This document shows, piece after piece, positions 1 to 10,007 of a DNA stretch of 64,000 nt (the stretch's first letter is position 1; the number at the start of each line of letters is the position of its first letter). Source of the stretch: Listeria swaminathanii (GTDB lineage Bacteria; Bacillota; Bacilli; Lactobacillales; Listeriaceae). The notes below the pieces were generated by a model. That model saw nothing but the letters and a program-made list of their open reading frames with translations, ran no database searches and was not told the origin of the DNA. The position numbers were made by a program, and so were the translations under genes. The stretch spans positions 434,001 through 498,000 of the forward strand of contig NZ_JAATOD010000002.1 in the NCBI RefSeq assembly GCF_014229645.1, given 5' to 3'.

Positions 1-798
1 TTCACGAACAAGCGGTGGTTTTGGACTGCCCCATTCTCCTTTACCGTGGTGAGAAAGTAACACATGTTTTAAAACAACGACTTCTTCCCCGTCAATAGAA
101 AGCTCATCAGCAATTTTGCTCACTTCTTCTACTACGATGGAAATATGACCAATTAAGTTCCCTTCCAGCGTGTACGTCGTTGATACTGGGCCAGAAAGTT
201 CAATCACTTTGCCTAAATCATGTAAAATTACTCCGGCGTATAATAAATCGCGGTTAACGGACGGGTAAAGATCTGCAACTGACTTTGCAAGACGTAGCAT
301 TGAAACTACATGAAAACTCAAACCAGAAACAAATTCATGATGATGACGCATTGCAGCTGGATAATCATAAAAGTCATCTTGGTATTTTTTCAAGAGTGCT
401 CGAGTAATTCGTTGCAAGTTGGCATTTTTCATTTCGAAAATATATTGTGTAATCTCATCAGCCATTTCATCTTTATTGATTGGTGCAGTTTCCATGAATT
501 CACTGGCACTAACGCCATCAATAGCTGTCGCCTGTCTAATTTGACGGATTTTCAGTTGTTTTCTTCCACGATAATTTTGAATATCGCCCATAAGGTGCAC
601 GATTTGCTGTACCCCGTAATTTACTTCATCACTTTCTTTTACATCCCACAGTTTTGCTTCTAACTCACCTGATTTATCTTGCAAAACAAGACTCAAGAAT
701 GGCTTTCCGTTGCTAGCCGTTCCTTTTATACTTGATTTAATTAGCAAGAATAAGTCTACTGTTTCTCCAACTTCATAGTCTAATAATCTTTTTTCCAT
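1..798 (-). CDS. yhaM: 3'-5' exoribonuclease YhaM (C-terminus cut by window edge)
   Basis: The reading frame is open from ATG at 798 to the window edge: 266 residues, against about 314 for the Bacillus subtilis protein. The N-terminus reads [19 protein letters not shown] and continues into an OB-fold-like nucleic-acid-binding region. An HD hydrolase domain follows: an HHHEF segment lies near residues 152-156 and the metal-binding HDLGK motif at residues 193-197. The family degrades RNA (and single-stranded DNA) from the 3' end in the cytoplasm and is Mn-dependent. The gene lies 44 nt downstream of yhaN in the same orientation, so it is probably the last gene of a yhaO-yhaN-yhaM operon. The missing end is only the C-terminal ~50 residues. 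Confidence 0.9.
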   Translation of the reverse strand, partial: MEKRLLDYEVGETVDLFLLIKSSIKGTASNGKPFLSLVLQDKSGELEAKLWDVKESDEVNYGVQQIVHLMGDIQNYRGRKQLKIRQIRQATAIDGVSASEFMETAPINKDEMADEITQYIFEMKNANLQRITRALLKKYQDDFYDYPAAMRHHHEFVSGLSFHVVSMLRLAKSVADLYPSVNRDLLYAGVILHDLGKVIELSGPVSTTYTLEGNLIGHISIVVEEVSKIADELSIDGEEVVVLKHVLLSHHGKGEWGSPKPPLVRE

Positions 799-842
799 TT
801 TATCGCCTTCTTTCTTTCTGTAGTAAGAAGTTTCTTCACTCA

Positions 843-3566
843 TTATAGCACGCGTATGTCCTCACTGGAAAAATATTTGCGAGTTTCTTGATGGCATGTG
901 AAAAATATAACTTGATTTTTGCTTTTTCGATTTTGAAGCAGTTGCATCATTTGTTCCATTCTAGCAGAGTCAAAATGTACAAATCCATCATCAATAATGA
1001 TTGGGAGTGGAAAGTCTTTATGGATAACATCGATTAATGCAAAGCGAATCGCCAAATAAAGTTGTTCTTTGGTTGCTTGGCTTAGTTCTTCTGGAAAAAA
1101 CCGAATGACATTTTTGCTTTCCACTTGAAGCCTATTTTCCTGCAAGTAAACCTTTGTGTAATTGCCGTTTGTCAGGTGGTTGAAATAGTCACTTGCTAGT
1201 TGTAAGGTTTTAGGAAGTTTGCCTTCTTGTAACTGCTGCATCGTATCTTGTAAAATTTGGAGCGCGAGTTTTGTCTCTGTCCATTCTACTGTTATTTGCT
1301 GTAATTTGCTTTTTTCCGAATAAAATTCTTGCATTAATACAGCAAAAGTTCCGCCTTCTTCTAATTTAGCAATTTCATGATTTTTAGCTGCGAGTGATGC
1401 GTGAAGCTGCTCTTGTTCTAGTTCTATTTTGCGAAGTGTTTCTTCTAATTGAAGTTCTTTTTCTTTAATAATTGCTTGATTTTCAAACTGACTTAAAGCC
1501 ACGCGTTTCTCTGGTTCTAGTTGGGCTTCTATTAGAACTAATCGTTCGCGCCATTTCTGTTCTTCTTGCGCGCGCATTGCAGCCATGCGGAAGTCTTCTT
1601 CATTCGTCGTATTAGCTCGTTCAAGCAAATCTGCTTTTTCTTTCTTTACGAGTTGCAAATCTTGTTTTACTAAATCTAGCTGCATGGTGACTTGTTCTAA
1701 TTTTTCTGCTAGTTTTGCGTTCTCAGTTAAGTGGTTGCGATAGTATAGCAGTCCTTGACGGAGAAAGGTGATTTTTTCTTCGATATCCTTAGACTCTGTT
1801 GGGAGTTTGAGTTTTTCAAGTCTTGCCATATAAGCGTCTTGTTTCTCTGCTAATGGATTTAATTTTAAAGTTAGTTCAGTTACTAATTGTTTTTTTTCAC
1901 TGTTTTTTTTATAGACTGTGAGTTCATAGGCCCAGTTTTCGTCTGGAGTGCTGGCAATTCCTAAGTCGGAAAAAAGTTGTCTTAGTTTCATCGTTTGCTG
2001 GTAATTTGCTTCGGCCAGTTTATTCTCGCTCGCTTTTAATTCAGCTATTTGAGAAGCAACTATGTCCATTTCATTCAGAAGTTGTTGCCATTCTTGCCTT
2101 AATTTCTTTTGCTCTAAAAAGGCTAAAAGTTGATCATTATTAGTTGGAGCAGATTTGCCTGTAGTCATAAATGAATAACCTACAATAAGGGCAGCGACGA
2201 ATACAAGGGCAATGCTCCAAATCGACTGAAAGACCACCAGAAGTACGAGAGTCATTACAAAAACGCCTATTGAAACAAAAGTTTTCGTCATGGCTGGTTT
2301 CGTTCTTTGCTGAATGGTTTCTTTTGCTCGTTGGAAGGTTTTATTGTCCCACATGTCTGCTTCTATTTGATCAATCTTTTTTTGGAGTTTTTCTTCTGTG
2401 TCGTGAGTGAGTTTTAGTTTTAACTGAATATCGTGTTGTTGTTCTTTGTGCAACTGCTCGTTTTCTTTTAAGCGGTTGGTTCTTTGTTCTAATTCATTTG
2501 TCCATGTTCTAAGTGGTTGTTTTGTATCCAATTGGTGAAAGTTAATTTCATGTTTCAGGGTATTCAATTGGGTTTCTCGTTCGCCAAAAGCCGCGTAGGT
2601 TTCAATCAAATAAGCAATTTCTGCTTCATTTTCTGCAAAAAAGGCACTATGTTCGTAATTATTATTGCTAATTAGATTTTTTTGACGTTCTTCTAGTTGG
2701 ATAAGCTGATTTTGCCATTCTTTTTCTCGAAGTTGCAAGTGTTCTAAGCGAATGATTCCGTCTGGCGGAAAGCTTGCTTCGGGAGTTTGCGCGGCTTTTT
2801 TATCGAGCGCTTTCCATTCTTGATATAAAGGCCATAAGTCGGACAAAATAGACAACATATCTAAGTCGACACGAATGGTTGTTTTTTCTGTTTGTAGCTC
2901 TGTTTGCCTTGTTATTGCTTGTTCTTTTTCCGTTATAAGTTGCTCATATTGTGCATTTTGCTTTTTGGCATTTTGAAAAGCTTGCTGGGCTTCTTTTACT
3001 TTTTTGAGTTGCTGATTAATTAAGGGATTACGGCCGCTTGGTTTGTAAAGGCTATCTAGTTTTTTTTGTAAGGTTTCGGCTGTTTTTAAAAGTGCATCCG
3101 AACCGGTTGTTCCTGTTGCTAGTAAATAGCGTTCAAATTCCTTCTTTTTCCATTGGTGAATATTTTGTAAGCCATGAATGTCAAACGAGAAAATTGCTTC
3201 ATAGGTATTTCGATCAATTTCACCTATAATTTCTGGCAGCTTCTCTTCTCCAGCAATCTGACCATCGCCGTAGTATACACGAACATCTCCAGTAGCTTTT
3301 CCTTTTAATCGTTCAATCACGACTTTCCCTAGAGAGGTATCTTCTAAAGTCAATCTTCCGCCATATGGGCCGCCATTTTTCGGTTCCATTCGTGGTATGG
3401 ATTGTTGTTTCGTTGGAAAACCGAATAAAATACTATGTATAAAAGCCATAATAGTTGATTTTCCGGCTTCATTTTCGCCGTAGAAAACTTGGAAATTGGC
3501 GATGTTGTCGAAATGAGCATCAGACCATTTGCCATAACCAACAATATCAATCGATGTAATTCTCAT
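843..3566 (-). CDS. yhaN: SbcC/Rad50-like AAA ATPase YhaN
   Basis: This 907-residue protein has a Walker A motif GENEAGKST at residues 30-38. Long glutamine- and glutamate-rich coiled coils fill the middle. The C-terminal Walker B/D-loop reads [11 protein letters not shown] near residues 853-863, with Asp-Asp in place of the Asp-Glu of SbcC. A hydrophobic stretch at about residues 425-464 could make two membrane passes inside the coiled-coil region, as in YhaN homologues and unlike classical SbcC. The start codon overlaps the yhaO stop by 4 nt, matching the coupled SbcD/SbcC-like nuclease-ATPase pair. It probably works with YhaO in processing DNA ends. This is a family-level inference; the biochemical role of YhaN is not well defined. 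Confidence 0.88.
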   Translation of the reverse strand: MRITSIDIVGYGKWSDAHFDNIANFQVFYGENEAGKSTIMAFIHSILFGFPTKQQSIPRMEPKNGGPYGGRLTLEDTSLGKVVIERLKGKATGDVRVYYGDGQIAGEEKLPEIIGEIDRNTYEAIFSFDIHGLQNIHQWKKKEFERYLLATGTTGSDALLKTAETLQKKLDSLYKPSGRNPLINQQLKKVKEAQQAFQNAKKQNAQYEQLITEKEQAITRQTELQTEKTTIRVDLDMLSILSDLWPLYQEWKALDKKAAQTPEASFPPDGIIRLEHLQLREKEWQNQLIQLEERQKNLISNNNYEHSAFFAENEAEIAYLIETYAAFGERETQLNTLKHEINFHQLDTKQPLRTWTNELEQRTNRLKENEQLHKEQQHDIQLKLKLTHDTEEKLQKKIDQIEADMWDNKTFQRAKETIQQRTKPAMTKTFVSIGVFVMTLVLLVVFQSIWSIALVFVAALIVGYSFMTTGKSAPTNNDQLLAFLEQKKLRQEWQQLLNEMDIVASQIAELKASENKLAEANYQQTMKLRQLFSDLGIASTPDENWAYELTVYKKNSEKKQLVTELTLKLNPLAEKQDAYMARLEKLKLPTESKDIEEKITFLRQGLLYYRNHLTENAKLAEKLEQVTMQLDLVKQDLQLVKKEKADLLERANTTNEEDFRMAAMRAQEEQKWRERLVLIEAQLEPEKRVALSQFENQAIIKEKELQLEETLRKIELEQEQLHASLAAKNHEIAKLEEGGTFAVLMQEFYSEKSKLQQITVEWTETKLALQILQDTMQQLQEGKLPKTLQLASDYFNHLTNGNYTKVYLQENRLQVESKNVIRFFPEELSQATKEQLYLAIRFALIDVIHKDFPLPIIIDDGFVHFDSARMEQMMQLLQNRKSKNQVIFFTCHQETRKYFSSEDIRVL

Positions 3567-4798
3567 TTGTCATCACCCTCCACTTCCGCAAGCGTCGTCC
3601 CTAATCCGATTAAAGCATCCTTTAGCATTCTCTCGCGGTCCTGTTCAGATAAATCATCTAAATAGCGACTCGCACCACTTTCGAGATACAAAGCCTCTAC
3701 TGACTGATAAAAAGCAGATTCATCCTGTAGTTTCTCAAATGCATCCATTATTTCTTTTCCCGCTAAATGATTTTCATACCATGTTTGCACGTTGCTTTGA
3801 TTCGTTAGTTCGATAGTTAATTTATGCACCCATACAAAAGTAGTATCTGTAGGTTCTACTTCTTCTTGAAGCATTTGCAGCCAGTCATTCGTATTTATTT
3901 TTTGTTTATTAGCCATTTGGACGATGACATGAAGAAAATAAGAATGGCTTCTTCCTTGATAACGCTCTAAAAGCTTCGTGATTTCACGGTAAAAGGTATT
4001 TATCTCTTTATTTTCAGGCAAAGAAATTACGACTTCTTCCCAAATAATTGGACTCGTTTCAATGAAATCAATTGTTGTGTTTGCTTCTGCTAGAGTGATG
4101 ATACTTGCACCTTTTTCGCCGGATTCTTTGCGATTTCGTCCTTGAATATTTCCTGGGTAATAAATGCTCGGAGACTCAGCAAGTAATTGCCGCTTATGAA
4201 TGTGTCCAAGCGCCCAGTAGTCAAATCCTTTCTTGTTGATTTCTTGCACCCGAAACGGCGCGTAGACATCATGTTCATCGCTGCTTGATACTTCTGAGCC
4301 ATGTAGCAAGGCAATATGATAATCCGCCTCACCTTGCACGCTGTAATCGTCTACACGGCTGGCACGAATATGACGTTCGTTATAACTAAATCCATAAATA
4401 TGGACGTTCACTCCATCATCCGTAGTGAGCGTGACGACTTCTACTTGTTCTGGAAAAACATGCACATTGTTTGGTAATGCGAGTTTTTCTTTATGTTTTT
4501 CTATAAAATCATGATTTCCATGAATCATAAAGACTTTAATATTAGCTGCTTCTAATCGCTTCATTTCTTTTAAAAAGCGTGCTTGAGCTCGGACGCTCTG
4601 ATTTTCGCTATCATAAATATCTCCCGCAATTAAAACGAAATCTACTGCTTCTTTTATTGCTACCGTGATAATCCGTTCTAATGATTGAAATGTGCTTTCT
4701 TGTACGGCAGAAAAAAGCGGCTGTGGCAATGTCGAAAGTCCGATGAAAGGACTATCCAAATGCAAATCTGCTATATGTAAAAATTTGATTTCTTTTAT
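3563..4798 (-). CDS. yhaO: SbcD/Mre11-like metallophosphoesterase YhaO, apparent ATA start
   Basis: A calcineurin-type nuclease. Metal-site motifs, numbered from the proposed start, are D11 and H13 in HIADLHLDSP, D60 in AGDIYD, N95-H96 in GNHD and a late GHIHKRQ. It should form a Mre11-like nuclease pair with YhaN, whose start it overlaps by 4 nt. The frame is open up to 4927, but that extension would encode a terminator hairpin (4884-4927) and the promoter at 4838-4866. No ATG, GTG or TTG lies between the promoter and the conserved domain. A strong AGGAGG (4807-4812) sits 8 nt before an in-frame ATA at 4798, so I place the start there, by analogy with the AUU start of infC. ATG codons upstream at 4870 and 4927 are the alternatives. 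Confidence 0.82.
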   Translation of the reverse strand: MKEIKFLHIADLHLDSPFIGLSTLPQPLFSAVQESTFQSLERIITVAIKEAVDFVLIAGDIYDSENQSVRAQARFLKEMKRLEAANIKVFMIHGNHDFIEKHKEKLALPNNVHVFPEQVEVVTLTTDDGVNVHIYGFSYNERHIRASRVDDYSVQGEADYHIALLHGSEVSSSDEHDVYAPFRVQEINKKGFDYWALGHIHKRQLLAESPSIYYPGNIQGRNRKESGEKGASIITLAEANTTIDFIETSPIIWEEVVISLPENKEINTFYREITKLLERYQGRSHSYFLHVIVQMANKQKINTNDWLQMLQEEVEPTDTTFVWVHKLTIELTNQSNVQTWYENHLAGKEIMDAFEKLQDESAFYQSVEALYLESGASRYLDDLSEQDRERMLKDALIGLGTTLAEVEGDDK

Positions 4799-4806
4799 GA
4801 CTTTCG

Positions 4807-4866
4807 CCTCCTCTTCAAAAACCGAATATACGTTCTTATTATACCTTACTATGACTTCAGGTACAA
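4807..4866 (-). promoter_or_regulatory. sigma-A promoter and ribosome-binding site of yhaO
   Basis: On the minus strand, TTGTAC (4861-4866), a 17-nt spacer and a perfect TATAAT (4838-4843) predict a transcript starting near 4831. An AGGAGG at 4807-4812 follows, 8 nt before ATA at 4798. The -35 box lies only about 12 nt beyond the T-run of the yheA terminator, so the yhaO operon looks independently transcribed. Confidence 0.75.
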
Positions 4867-4877
4867 GCATTTCAAAT

Positions 4878-4927
4878 AAAAAAGTGGCTCTATTATTTGC
4901 TAAATAAATAACAAATAATAGAGCCAC
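4878..4927 (-). terminator. Rho-independent terminator after yheA
   Basis: A perfect 16-bp inverted repeat (4884-4899 with 4912-4927) has a 12-nt loop and is followed on the minus strand by six T residues. It lies directly downstream of the yheA stop codon and upstream of the yhaO promoter. Confidence 0.9.
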
Positions 4928-4942
4928 TTCGATTCATAAAAA

Positions 4943-5296
4943 TTAGTCGTTTTCTACGTTATAAAGATCTTGTAATGGCGTCATGATAATGCGATTTAAG
5001 TCATTGATAATTGTGCTCATCGCTTGCTCTTTTTCCATTAGTTTAACGATAATTTCGTTTTCTTGAACTTCTTGCGCAACTTCTTGTGCTACTTGAATTG
5101 TTTCCTCGTCAATTTCTTGACCAGTCATTTGTTTTTCTTGGATTGTTACTTGAACATCACGGAAACGTTCGAATTTTGCTTTTGCGTCAGCGTTTTCGTT
5201 CACTTCACGGTATGCATCTTGTAAGCTGATGAATTCAGGTGTTTCACGAATTCCTTTGTCTAAGTCATGTGCTAAATCATAAATATTAACTGCCAT
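4943..5296 (-). CDS. yheA: YheA/YmcA family protein (UPF0342)
   Basis: A small acidic helical protein of 117 residues starting [18 protein letters not shown]. Its length and sequence fit the YlbF/YmcA/YheA (UPF0342) family. The family includes the B. subtilis Y-complex subunits that act in RNA processing and in competence and biofilm control; the role of YheA itself is unclear. The ATG at 5296 is preceded by GGAGG with 8-nt spacing, so an upstream ATG at 5311 is rejected. The gene lies downstream of yheB, the same order as in B. subtilis, and has its own strong terminator. Confidence 0.85.
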   Translation of the reverse strand: MAVNIYDLAHDLDKGIRETPEFISLQDAYREVNENADAKAKFERFRDVQVTIQEKQMTGQEIDEETIQVAQEVAQEVQENEIIVKLMEKEQAMSTIINDLNRIIMTPLQDLYNVEND

Positions 5297-5377
5297 TGAT
5301 AAATCCTCCAAATATCTGTATTTGTCACTTCTGTTTCACTATAACAAAAAGTCGCCGGTTATTCCAGTATAAAAGAA

Positions 5378-6511
5378 CTAAATCCACATTGCGAGAATCC
5401 CTTGAATAATTCCGATGAATCCTCCTAAAATCCCGCCTAAATAAGTAATCATTTTTAATTCTCTACCAGAAATTTCCACGACCAGTTTTTCAATCTCAGG
5501 TAAGGAAAAAGTAGCAATTTGCGTTTCGACAAGTTTTGCTAAATCCATTCGTCCCACTATTTCCGCACTATGTGATGCAACAAAATCAAGCATTCGTTCT
5601 ACTGCAAAAGGAATTACTTTTTCTGTAATAGAGGTTTCGTAATTACTTAGCATCACTTGGATTGGTTGGTTAAATATTTTATCATGTGGAACTGCTTGAA
5701 TAAGTTCAGAAGTCAGCTGTTTTGCCAAATGGGCTTGCTTTTCTACCGGGATAAGTGCTTGTAATTCTTTTGCTTCAAAGTTTTGCCATTCTGTTGTTAG
5801 TAGTTGGTTGATAAGGTTTTTAGTATCTTCTTGGCTGATTAGTTTTAAGCCTTCTTGTTGGATTTTTTCAGAAAAGCTATCGACATTAATGAACATTCTA
5901 GCCATGCTTCCCATTTTACCGTGTTCTTCAAAGAATTTTTGCAGCATTTGTTTAATTTGGATTTTGCCTTCTTCACTTGCGATAAATATAGACATTTTGC
6001 TCGTAATTCGGTCTGTTACATGGGGGAGCTTTGTCGCTAGTTCTGTTTCTAACATTGCTGGGATTAAATCGCTCATTTGCGTTGTTTTTTTAGCTGTTAA
6101 AAAGCGGTTAATCTCTTTTTCTATGGTTGTTTCTAACCAAGCAACAGAGCGAACCTCTGCGTTTTCATAGCCTAGATGATGAAGTAATTCATTTGGTGTC
6201 GTTTCTAATTGCATTTTTTCATGAAACATTTTTGTGACTGTATCGGTTATTTCTTTTTGTAAATTCGCATCTAATAGTCGGGCGCGAATGGCGTCTTCTG
6301 TGAGTAAATGGCTGACTACGACTTTTCCAATGTGTTCAGCAAGCTCATCGCGTCGTTTTGGAATAAGACCTGGTGTAAATGGTAAACGTTTATTAAATAG
6401 ATAAACGGCTTTGTAGGGGCGGAAAAGCATCCGGATGGCGATATAATTCGTCATTGCACCAATAAATCCACCTATCACTGCCATTAAAAGTATCGTAAAT
6501 AACACTGACAT
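5378..6511 (-). CDS. yheB: DUF445 membrane-associated protein YheB
   Basis: This 377-residue protein has an N-terminal hydrophobic helix (LFTILLMAVIGGFIGAMTNY) and a C-terminal glycine-rich hydrophobic helix (YLGGILGGFIGIIQGILAMW). A charged helical domain with the DUF445 pattern lies between them. The size matches B. subtilis YheB (377 aa). The start at 6511 has GAGGAG 9 nt upstream; ATG codons further out would read through the fumC terminator. Function is unknown. The two terminal helices suggest membrane tethering, but topology cannot be fixed from sequence alone. Confidence 0.85.
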   Translation of the reverse strand: MSVLFTILLMAVIGGFIGAMTNYIAIRMLFRPYKAVYLFNKRLPFTPGLIPKRRDELAEHIGKVVVSHLLTEDAIRARLLDANLQKEITDTVTKMFHEKMQLETTPNELLHHLGYENAEVRSVAWLETTIEKEINRFLTAKKTTQMSDLIPAMLETELATKLPHVTDRITSKMSIFIASEEGKIQIKQMLQKFFEEHGKMGSMARMFINVDSFSEKIQQEGLKLISQEDTKNLINQLLTTEWQNFEAKELQALIPVEKQAHLAKQLTSELIQAVPHDKIFNQPIQVMLSNYETSITEKVIPFAVERMLDFVASHSAEIVGRMDLAKLVETQIATFSLPEIEKLVVEISGRELKMITYLGGILGGFIGIIQGILAMWI

Positions 6512-6561
6512 GTTTTGCATCTCCTCAGATTTGTCTAGTAAAAGTGGTTTCATTATACGTG

Positions 6562-6592
6562 AAAAATCCCTAGACAACAATTGTTTCTAGGG
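6562..6592 (-). terminator. Rho-independent terminator after fumC
   Basis: CCCTAGA (6568-6574) pairs with TCTAGGG (6586-6592), with extra pairing inside the loop. A short T-rich tract (6562-6567) follows on the minus strand. It lies just past the fumC stop at 6615. Confidence 0.8.
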
Positions 6593-6614
6593 AAGTTCAT
6601 TCTAAAGTATGAGA

Positions 6615-7982
6615 TTACAAATTAGTCATTTTAAGCGGATCTATCCATAAATCGAATTCTTCTTCAGTGACAAAACCGGTTTTAATTGCGGCTTCTTTTA
6701 AAGTCGTATTTTCGTCAAAAGCGAGCTTGGCAATCTTAGCAGCTTTTTCATAACCAATGTGCGGATTCAAAGCTGTGACTAGCATTAGCGAGTCATTTAC
6801 TTTCGTTTCAATCACACTTTCATTGGCAACCAGTCCTTCTAGGCAATGAATTCGGAATGAGCGCATGCTATCAGAAAGTAGTTGGACGGATTCTAAGAAA
6901 TTAAAAATGATTACTGGTTTATACACGTTTAATTCAAAGTTACCCTGACTTGCAGCAACGTTGATTGTCGTATCGTTTCCCATTACTTGTGCCGCCACCA
7001 TTGTAATTGCCTCGCACTGCGTCGGATTCACTTTTCCGGGCATAATCGAGCTACCGGGTTCGTTCGCTGGAATAGTTAGCTCGCCAATTCCGCTACGAGG
7101 TCCGCTTGCTAGCAAACGAATATCGTTAGCAATTTTCATTAAGTCAGAGGCCAGGCTACGAATCGCCCCGTGAACAAAATTAATCGGACTATGGCTTGTT
7201 AACGCGAAATATTTATTGAAATCGGACGTGAAAGGATACCCAGTTTGCTTCATTAATTCTTCGGCAACTTTATCACCAAAATCTCGTGAAGCATTTAGGC
7301 CGGTCCCTACCGCAGTCCCACCAATCGCCAGTGGTAAAATGGCTTTCATACTTGATTCAAGGTAGTTTTTATTGTTCGTCAGGCATGCTTCCCAGCCGCT
7401 GATTTCTTGACCCAGTGTGAGCGGTGTCGCGTCTTGTAAATGTGTTCTGCCAATTTTAACGAGATGCATGTATTTATTTTTCTTTTCTGCTAAAACTGCT
7501 TCCATTTTGGTTATTTCAGGTAAAAGATTTGTTACTAAAGCGTCGTATGCGGCAATGTGCATCGCTGTCGGGAACGTATCATTCGAGCTTTGCGACATGT
7601 TGACATCATCATTCGGATGAATTTGTCCTTTGTCTAAAGTCATATTAGCCACGTGCGCAATCACTTCATTAACGTTCATATTACTCTGCGTTCCACTCCC
7701 CGTTTGCCAAACAACTAACGGGAAATGCTCATCTAATTCGCCTTGAATGATTTGATCACAAACGTTGCCGATTGCTATCGCTTTTTCTTCTGGTAACTTA
7801 CCTTCCGATGCGTTCACTTTTGCTGTGGCTTTCTTTAACTGCGCAAAAGCATAAATAATTTCTATCGGCATTTGATTTTTACCAATCGCAAAATTCCTTC
7901 TACTTCGCTCGGTTTGTGCACCCCAATATTTAGTCGCATCTACGGAAATTTCTCCAATGGTATCTCGCTCTATTCGTTCCAT
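6615..7982 (-). CDS. fumC: Class II fumarate hydratase
   Basis: This 455-residue enzyme interconverts fumarate and L-malate. It carries the superfamily signature [11 protein letters not shown] at residues 310-320, the substrate-site segment [10 protein letters not shown] at 94-103 and [14 protein letters not shown] starting near residue 122. These separate fumarase C from aspartase and argininosuccinate lyase less sharply than a tree would, but length and motifs fit fumarase C best (B. subtilis citG). ATG at 7982 has a purine-rich GGGGTGG just upstream. The gene appears monocistronic between its own promoter and terminator. It acts in the cytoplasm in the incomplete TCA cycle typical of Listeria, which is general knowledge and not visible here. 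Confidence 0.93.
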   Translation of the reverse strand: MERIERDTIGEISVDATKYWGAQTERSRRNFAIGKNQMPIEIIYAFAQLKKATAKVNASEGKLPEEKAIAIGNVCDQIIQGELDEHFPLVVWQTGSGTQSNMNVNEVIAHVANMTLDKGQIHPNDDVNMSQSSNDTFPTAMHIAAYDALVTNLLPEITKMEAVLAEKKNKYMHLVKIGRTHLQDATPLTLGQEISGWEACLTNNKNYLESSMKAILPLAIGGTAVGTGLNASRDFGDKVAEELMKQTGYPFTSDFNKYFALTSHSPINFVHGAIRSLASDLMKIANDIRLLASGPRSGIGELTIPANEPGSSIMPGKVNPTQCEAITMVAAQVMGNDTTINVAASQGNFELNVYKPVIIFNFLESVQLLSDSMRSFRIHCLEGLVANESVIETKVNDSLMLVTALNPHIGYEKAAKIAKLAFDENTTLKEAAIKTGFVTEEEFDLWIDPLKMTNL

Positions 7983-8003
7983 TTCGCCACCCCTTTTTAT
8001 TCT

Positions 8004-8032
8004 ATTTTAGTATAAACCGGATGTTTTCGCAA
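8004..8032 (-). promoter_or_regulatory. sigma-A promoter of fumC
   Basis: On the minus strand TTGCGA (8027-8032), a 17-nt spacer and TAAAAT (8004-8009) lie about 20 nt before the fumC ATG. Confidence 0.6.
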
Positions 8033-8051
8033 AACTCATGAATAATGTTCG

Positions 8052-8846
8052 CTATTCCGCTTTTGGAAGTGGTTTTATTTTAATCATTAACACTGTAAGG
8101 CTAACAAATAAAACAATCCATGCCGCTGTAATGCCAAGCGTGGGAATAAAATAATCCATCGTTTTTTCTGACATAAGAAGCATTGTTGCATTTTTACTTA
8201 AATACGCTGGATTAAACATTTGAATCCAACCACCAAAACCGCTAATGATTCCTAAAACAATCGCAGTAAAGACGCTAAGCATTGCCACAACTGCATTACT
8301 ATCAAAAACAGCACTCGCAAAAACAACGAGGCTAATCACGAAGACAAACCAGAGTGCATAGACAAAAAAGCCTTCAATTAAAGAGCCTATCGCCAATTCG
8401 CCAAATAAAAAATACGTATAATAAGCGGCTAAAACATAACCAATAAGAAGCGAGCTCAAACCAACCACACATTGCATTACCCATTTAGATAATACATACT
8501 CCACAGCAGTTACCGGTCTAGTCATAATAAACGCGAGCATCCCTCTTGTACGGTCATTTTGGATACAAGCCATCGCGACCACAATAATAATGATAATTCC
8601 GATTTGATCAAATTGAGAACCAAGTGTTTGAGCCATAACTTCCTGCGCTGACTGGTTACCCATTAAAGTAACAACTTGCTCCGTTTCCGCACCAGTACCA
8701 ACTGCTTTCAATATTTCCGGTAAAAAATAAATCATGAGTGGTTGGGTAAGACCAAGCAGAGCGAATACAATCGGAAGCCAAATAATTTTTAAACTCCGAC
8801 GTTGTTCTAGCCATTCTTTTGCTAGCAAAGCGTTAAAATGTGTCAT
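8052..8846 (-). CDS. ABC transporter permease (ABC-2 type)
   Basis: This 264-residue integral membrane protein has about six hydrophobic segments, an N-terminal 'ALLAKEWLEQRRSLK' cytoplasmic lead and a central 'NDRTRGMLAFIMTRPVTAVEYV' stretch. The latter is typical of ABC-2 permeases of the NosY/ABC2_membrane type. It overlaps the ATPase gene by 4 nt and must be its membrane partner. The substrate is unknown. Exporters of this architecture often act in antimicrobial-peptide or cell-envelope stress responses, but nothing here proves that. Confidence 0.85.
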   Translation of the reverse strand: MTHFNALLAKEWLEQRRSLKIIWLPIVFALLGLTQPLMIYFLPEILKAVGTGAETEQVVTLMGNQSAQEVMAQTLGSQFDQIGIIIIIVVAMACIQNDRTRGMLAFIMTRPVTAVEYVLSKWVMQCVVGLSSLLIGYVLAAYYTYFLFGELAIGSLIEGFFVYALWFVFVISLVVFASAVFDSNAVVAMLSVFTAIVLGIISGFGGWIQMFNPAYLSKNATMLLMSEKTMDYFIPTLGITAAWIVLFVSLTVLMIKIKPLPKAE

Positions 8847-9748
8847 TTTCCCACCTTCTCCATAAAAATTTCTTCTAAGCTTTGATGTCTATTTTCGACG
8901 CGAATAAACGCACCTTGGATGTTTAATAAGGAACTTAAAACTGCTTCTGCTCCTGCTTTTTGGTTAGTTGTATGAATTTGATATACTAGTCCTATTTTTT
9001 CGATTTTTTCTACGCATTTATTTTGAAGAAGCGTTTGTTGCCAAGCATCACTATCGCCAGTAAACTCGACTTCAAATATCGGTGAGCTTTCTTCTTTCAT
9101 TAGCTGCGCGACAGTTTTATCTGCAACTAATTCACCATTCTTAATGATAGCAATGCGGTCACAAATTTCTTCCGCATCTTTTAAAATATGTGTTGAAAAT
9201 AAAATCGTAATCTCTTTTTTCAGCTTTTCTAGCAACTGCATCATTTCGCGGCGACCAATGGGATCAAGTGCGGAAACTGGCTCATCTAATACGAGCAGTT
9301 CAGGTCGATGTAATATCGCTTGGGCAATTCCAAGCCGTTGTCGCATTCCACCAGAATACGTGCTAATTTTTTTATTTGCATTTGCCTCTAGCCCCACCAA
9401 TAATAAAACTTCCTTGATACGCGCTTCTAAATCTTTTTTCTCCATATCGGATAATTTCCCCATAAAATGAAGGCATTCTGTTGCGCTCATCCAGCCATAA
9501 AATTCTGGATATTGTGGTAAAAATCCGATTTTCTCGCGGACTGATTTAGCATCTTGTCCATCTAAAGTAATTCGTCCTTCATCTTGGGCTAGAATTTGAA
9601 CAATCATATTAATCATCGTTGACTTACCAGCCCCGTTTGGACCAATTAAGGCTACACATTCTTTTTCATCTATGGTTAGGTCAATCCCTTTGATGACCCA
9701 TTTTCCATTGTATTTTTTCTTTAGGCCTTGGATTTCTAATTTTTTCAT
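8843..9748 (-). CDS. ABC transporter ATP-binding protein
   Basis: This 301-residue ATPase contains Walker A GPNGAGKST near residues 37-45, a signature YSGGMRQRLGIAQA, and Walker B LLVLDEPVSALDP. A C-terminal extension of about 90 residues resembles the accessory domain of drug- and bacitracin-type exporters (CcmA/BcrA-like). Its start overlaps the stop of the small upstream gene by one base (TAATG), and it overlaps the permease gene by 4 nt. The three genes therefore form one translationally coupled operon. The substrate cannot be read from the sequence. Confidence 0.9.
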   Translation of the reverse strand: MKKLEIQGLKKKYNGKWVIKGIDLTIDEKECVALIGPNGAGKSTMINMIVQILAQDEGRITLDGQDAKSVREKIGFLPQYPEFYGWMSATECLHFMGKLSDMEKKDLEARIKEVLLLVGLEANANKKISTYSGGMRQRLGIAQAILHRPELLVLDEPVSALDPIGRREMMQLLEKLKKEITILFSTHILKDAEEICDRIAIIKNGELVADKTVAQLMKEESSPIFEVEFTGDSDAWQQTLLQNKCVEKIEKIGLVYQIHTTNQKAGAEAVLSSLLNIQGAFIRVENRHQSLEEIFMEKVGK

Positions 9749-9945
9749 TAGTTACCTTCCTCTTTTCGACCAAAAATAAAATAGGCGATCGGACCGAATA
9801 TGTTGATAACGATAATGACAACCAACCAAATAATTGGGTTTTTGCGTGTGTTCCAGTTTTTTGTTAAATCAATAATTGCTGTTAATAATAGTGCTAAATA
9901 GAGAAGAAACACGGGTATAATTAGTGCTAGTTGTGTTTTGACCAA
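9748..9945 (-). CDS. Small PLDc_N-domain membrane protein
   Basis: This short protein of about 65 residues has two transmembrane helices and the pattern LLLTAIIDLTKNW...NPIIWLVVIIVINIFGPIAYFIFGRK. That is the PLDc_N (phospholipase D nuclease N-terminal-like) domain, found alone in many Firmicutes next to ABC exporters. A TTG start at 9945 has GAGGTG 5 nt upstream; a GTG at 9954 is the alternative with a poorer ribosome-binding site. It is the first gene of the operon with the ABC ATPase and permease. It may be an accessory or sensory subunit of the exporter, which is inference. Confidence 0.75.
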   Translation of the reverse strand: MVKTQLALIIPVFLLYLALLLTAIIDLTKNWNTRKNPIIWLVVIIVINIFGPIAYFIFGRKEEGN

Positions 9946-9966
9946 AGTTTTCACCTCATTCTTTTT

Positions 9967-10004
9967 GTTATACTCATTGTATAACAGTTATAATATTAAT
10001 GCAA
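9967..10004 (-). promoter_or_regulatory. Promoter with overlapping palindromic operator for the ABC operon
   Basis: On the minus strand TTGCAT (9999-10004), a 17-nt spacer and TACAAT (9976-9981) form a sigma-A promoter. A perfect dyad GTTATAC-N5-GTATAAC (9967-9985) covers the -10 box. A second, interleaved palindrome TATAAC-A-GTTATA (9980-9992) extends into the spacer. This is a typical repressor-operator layout. No regulator gene is adjacent. Confidence 0.6.
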
Positions 10005-10007
10005 TAT

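Noticed and set aside
310..663. Rightward 117-codon frame opposite yhaM
   Set aside because: It lies wholly on the antisense strand of the conserved yhaM frame and has no ribosome-binding site or recognisable protein character.
4799..4927. N-terminal extension of yhaO to an ATG at 4927
   Set aside because: It would translate the yheA terminator hairpin and the yhaO promoter; transcripts from that promoter do not contain it.
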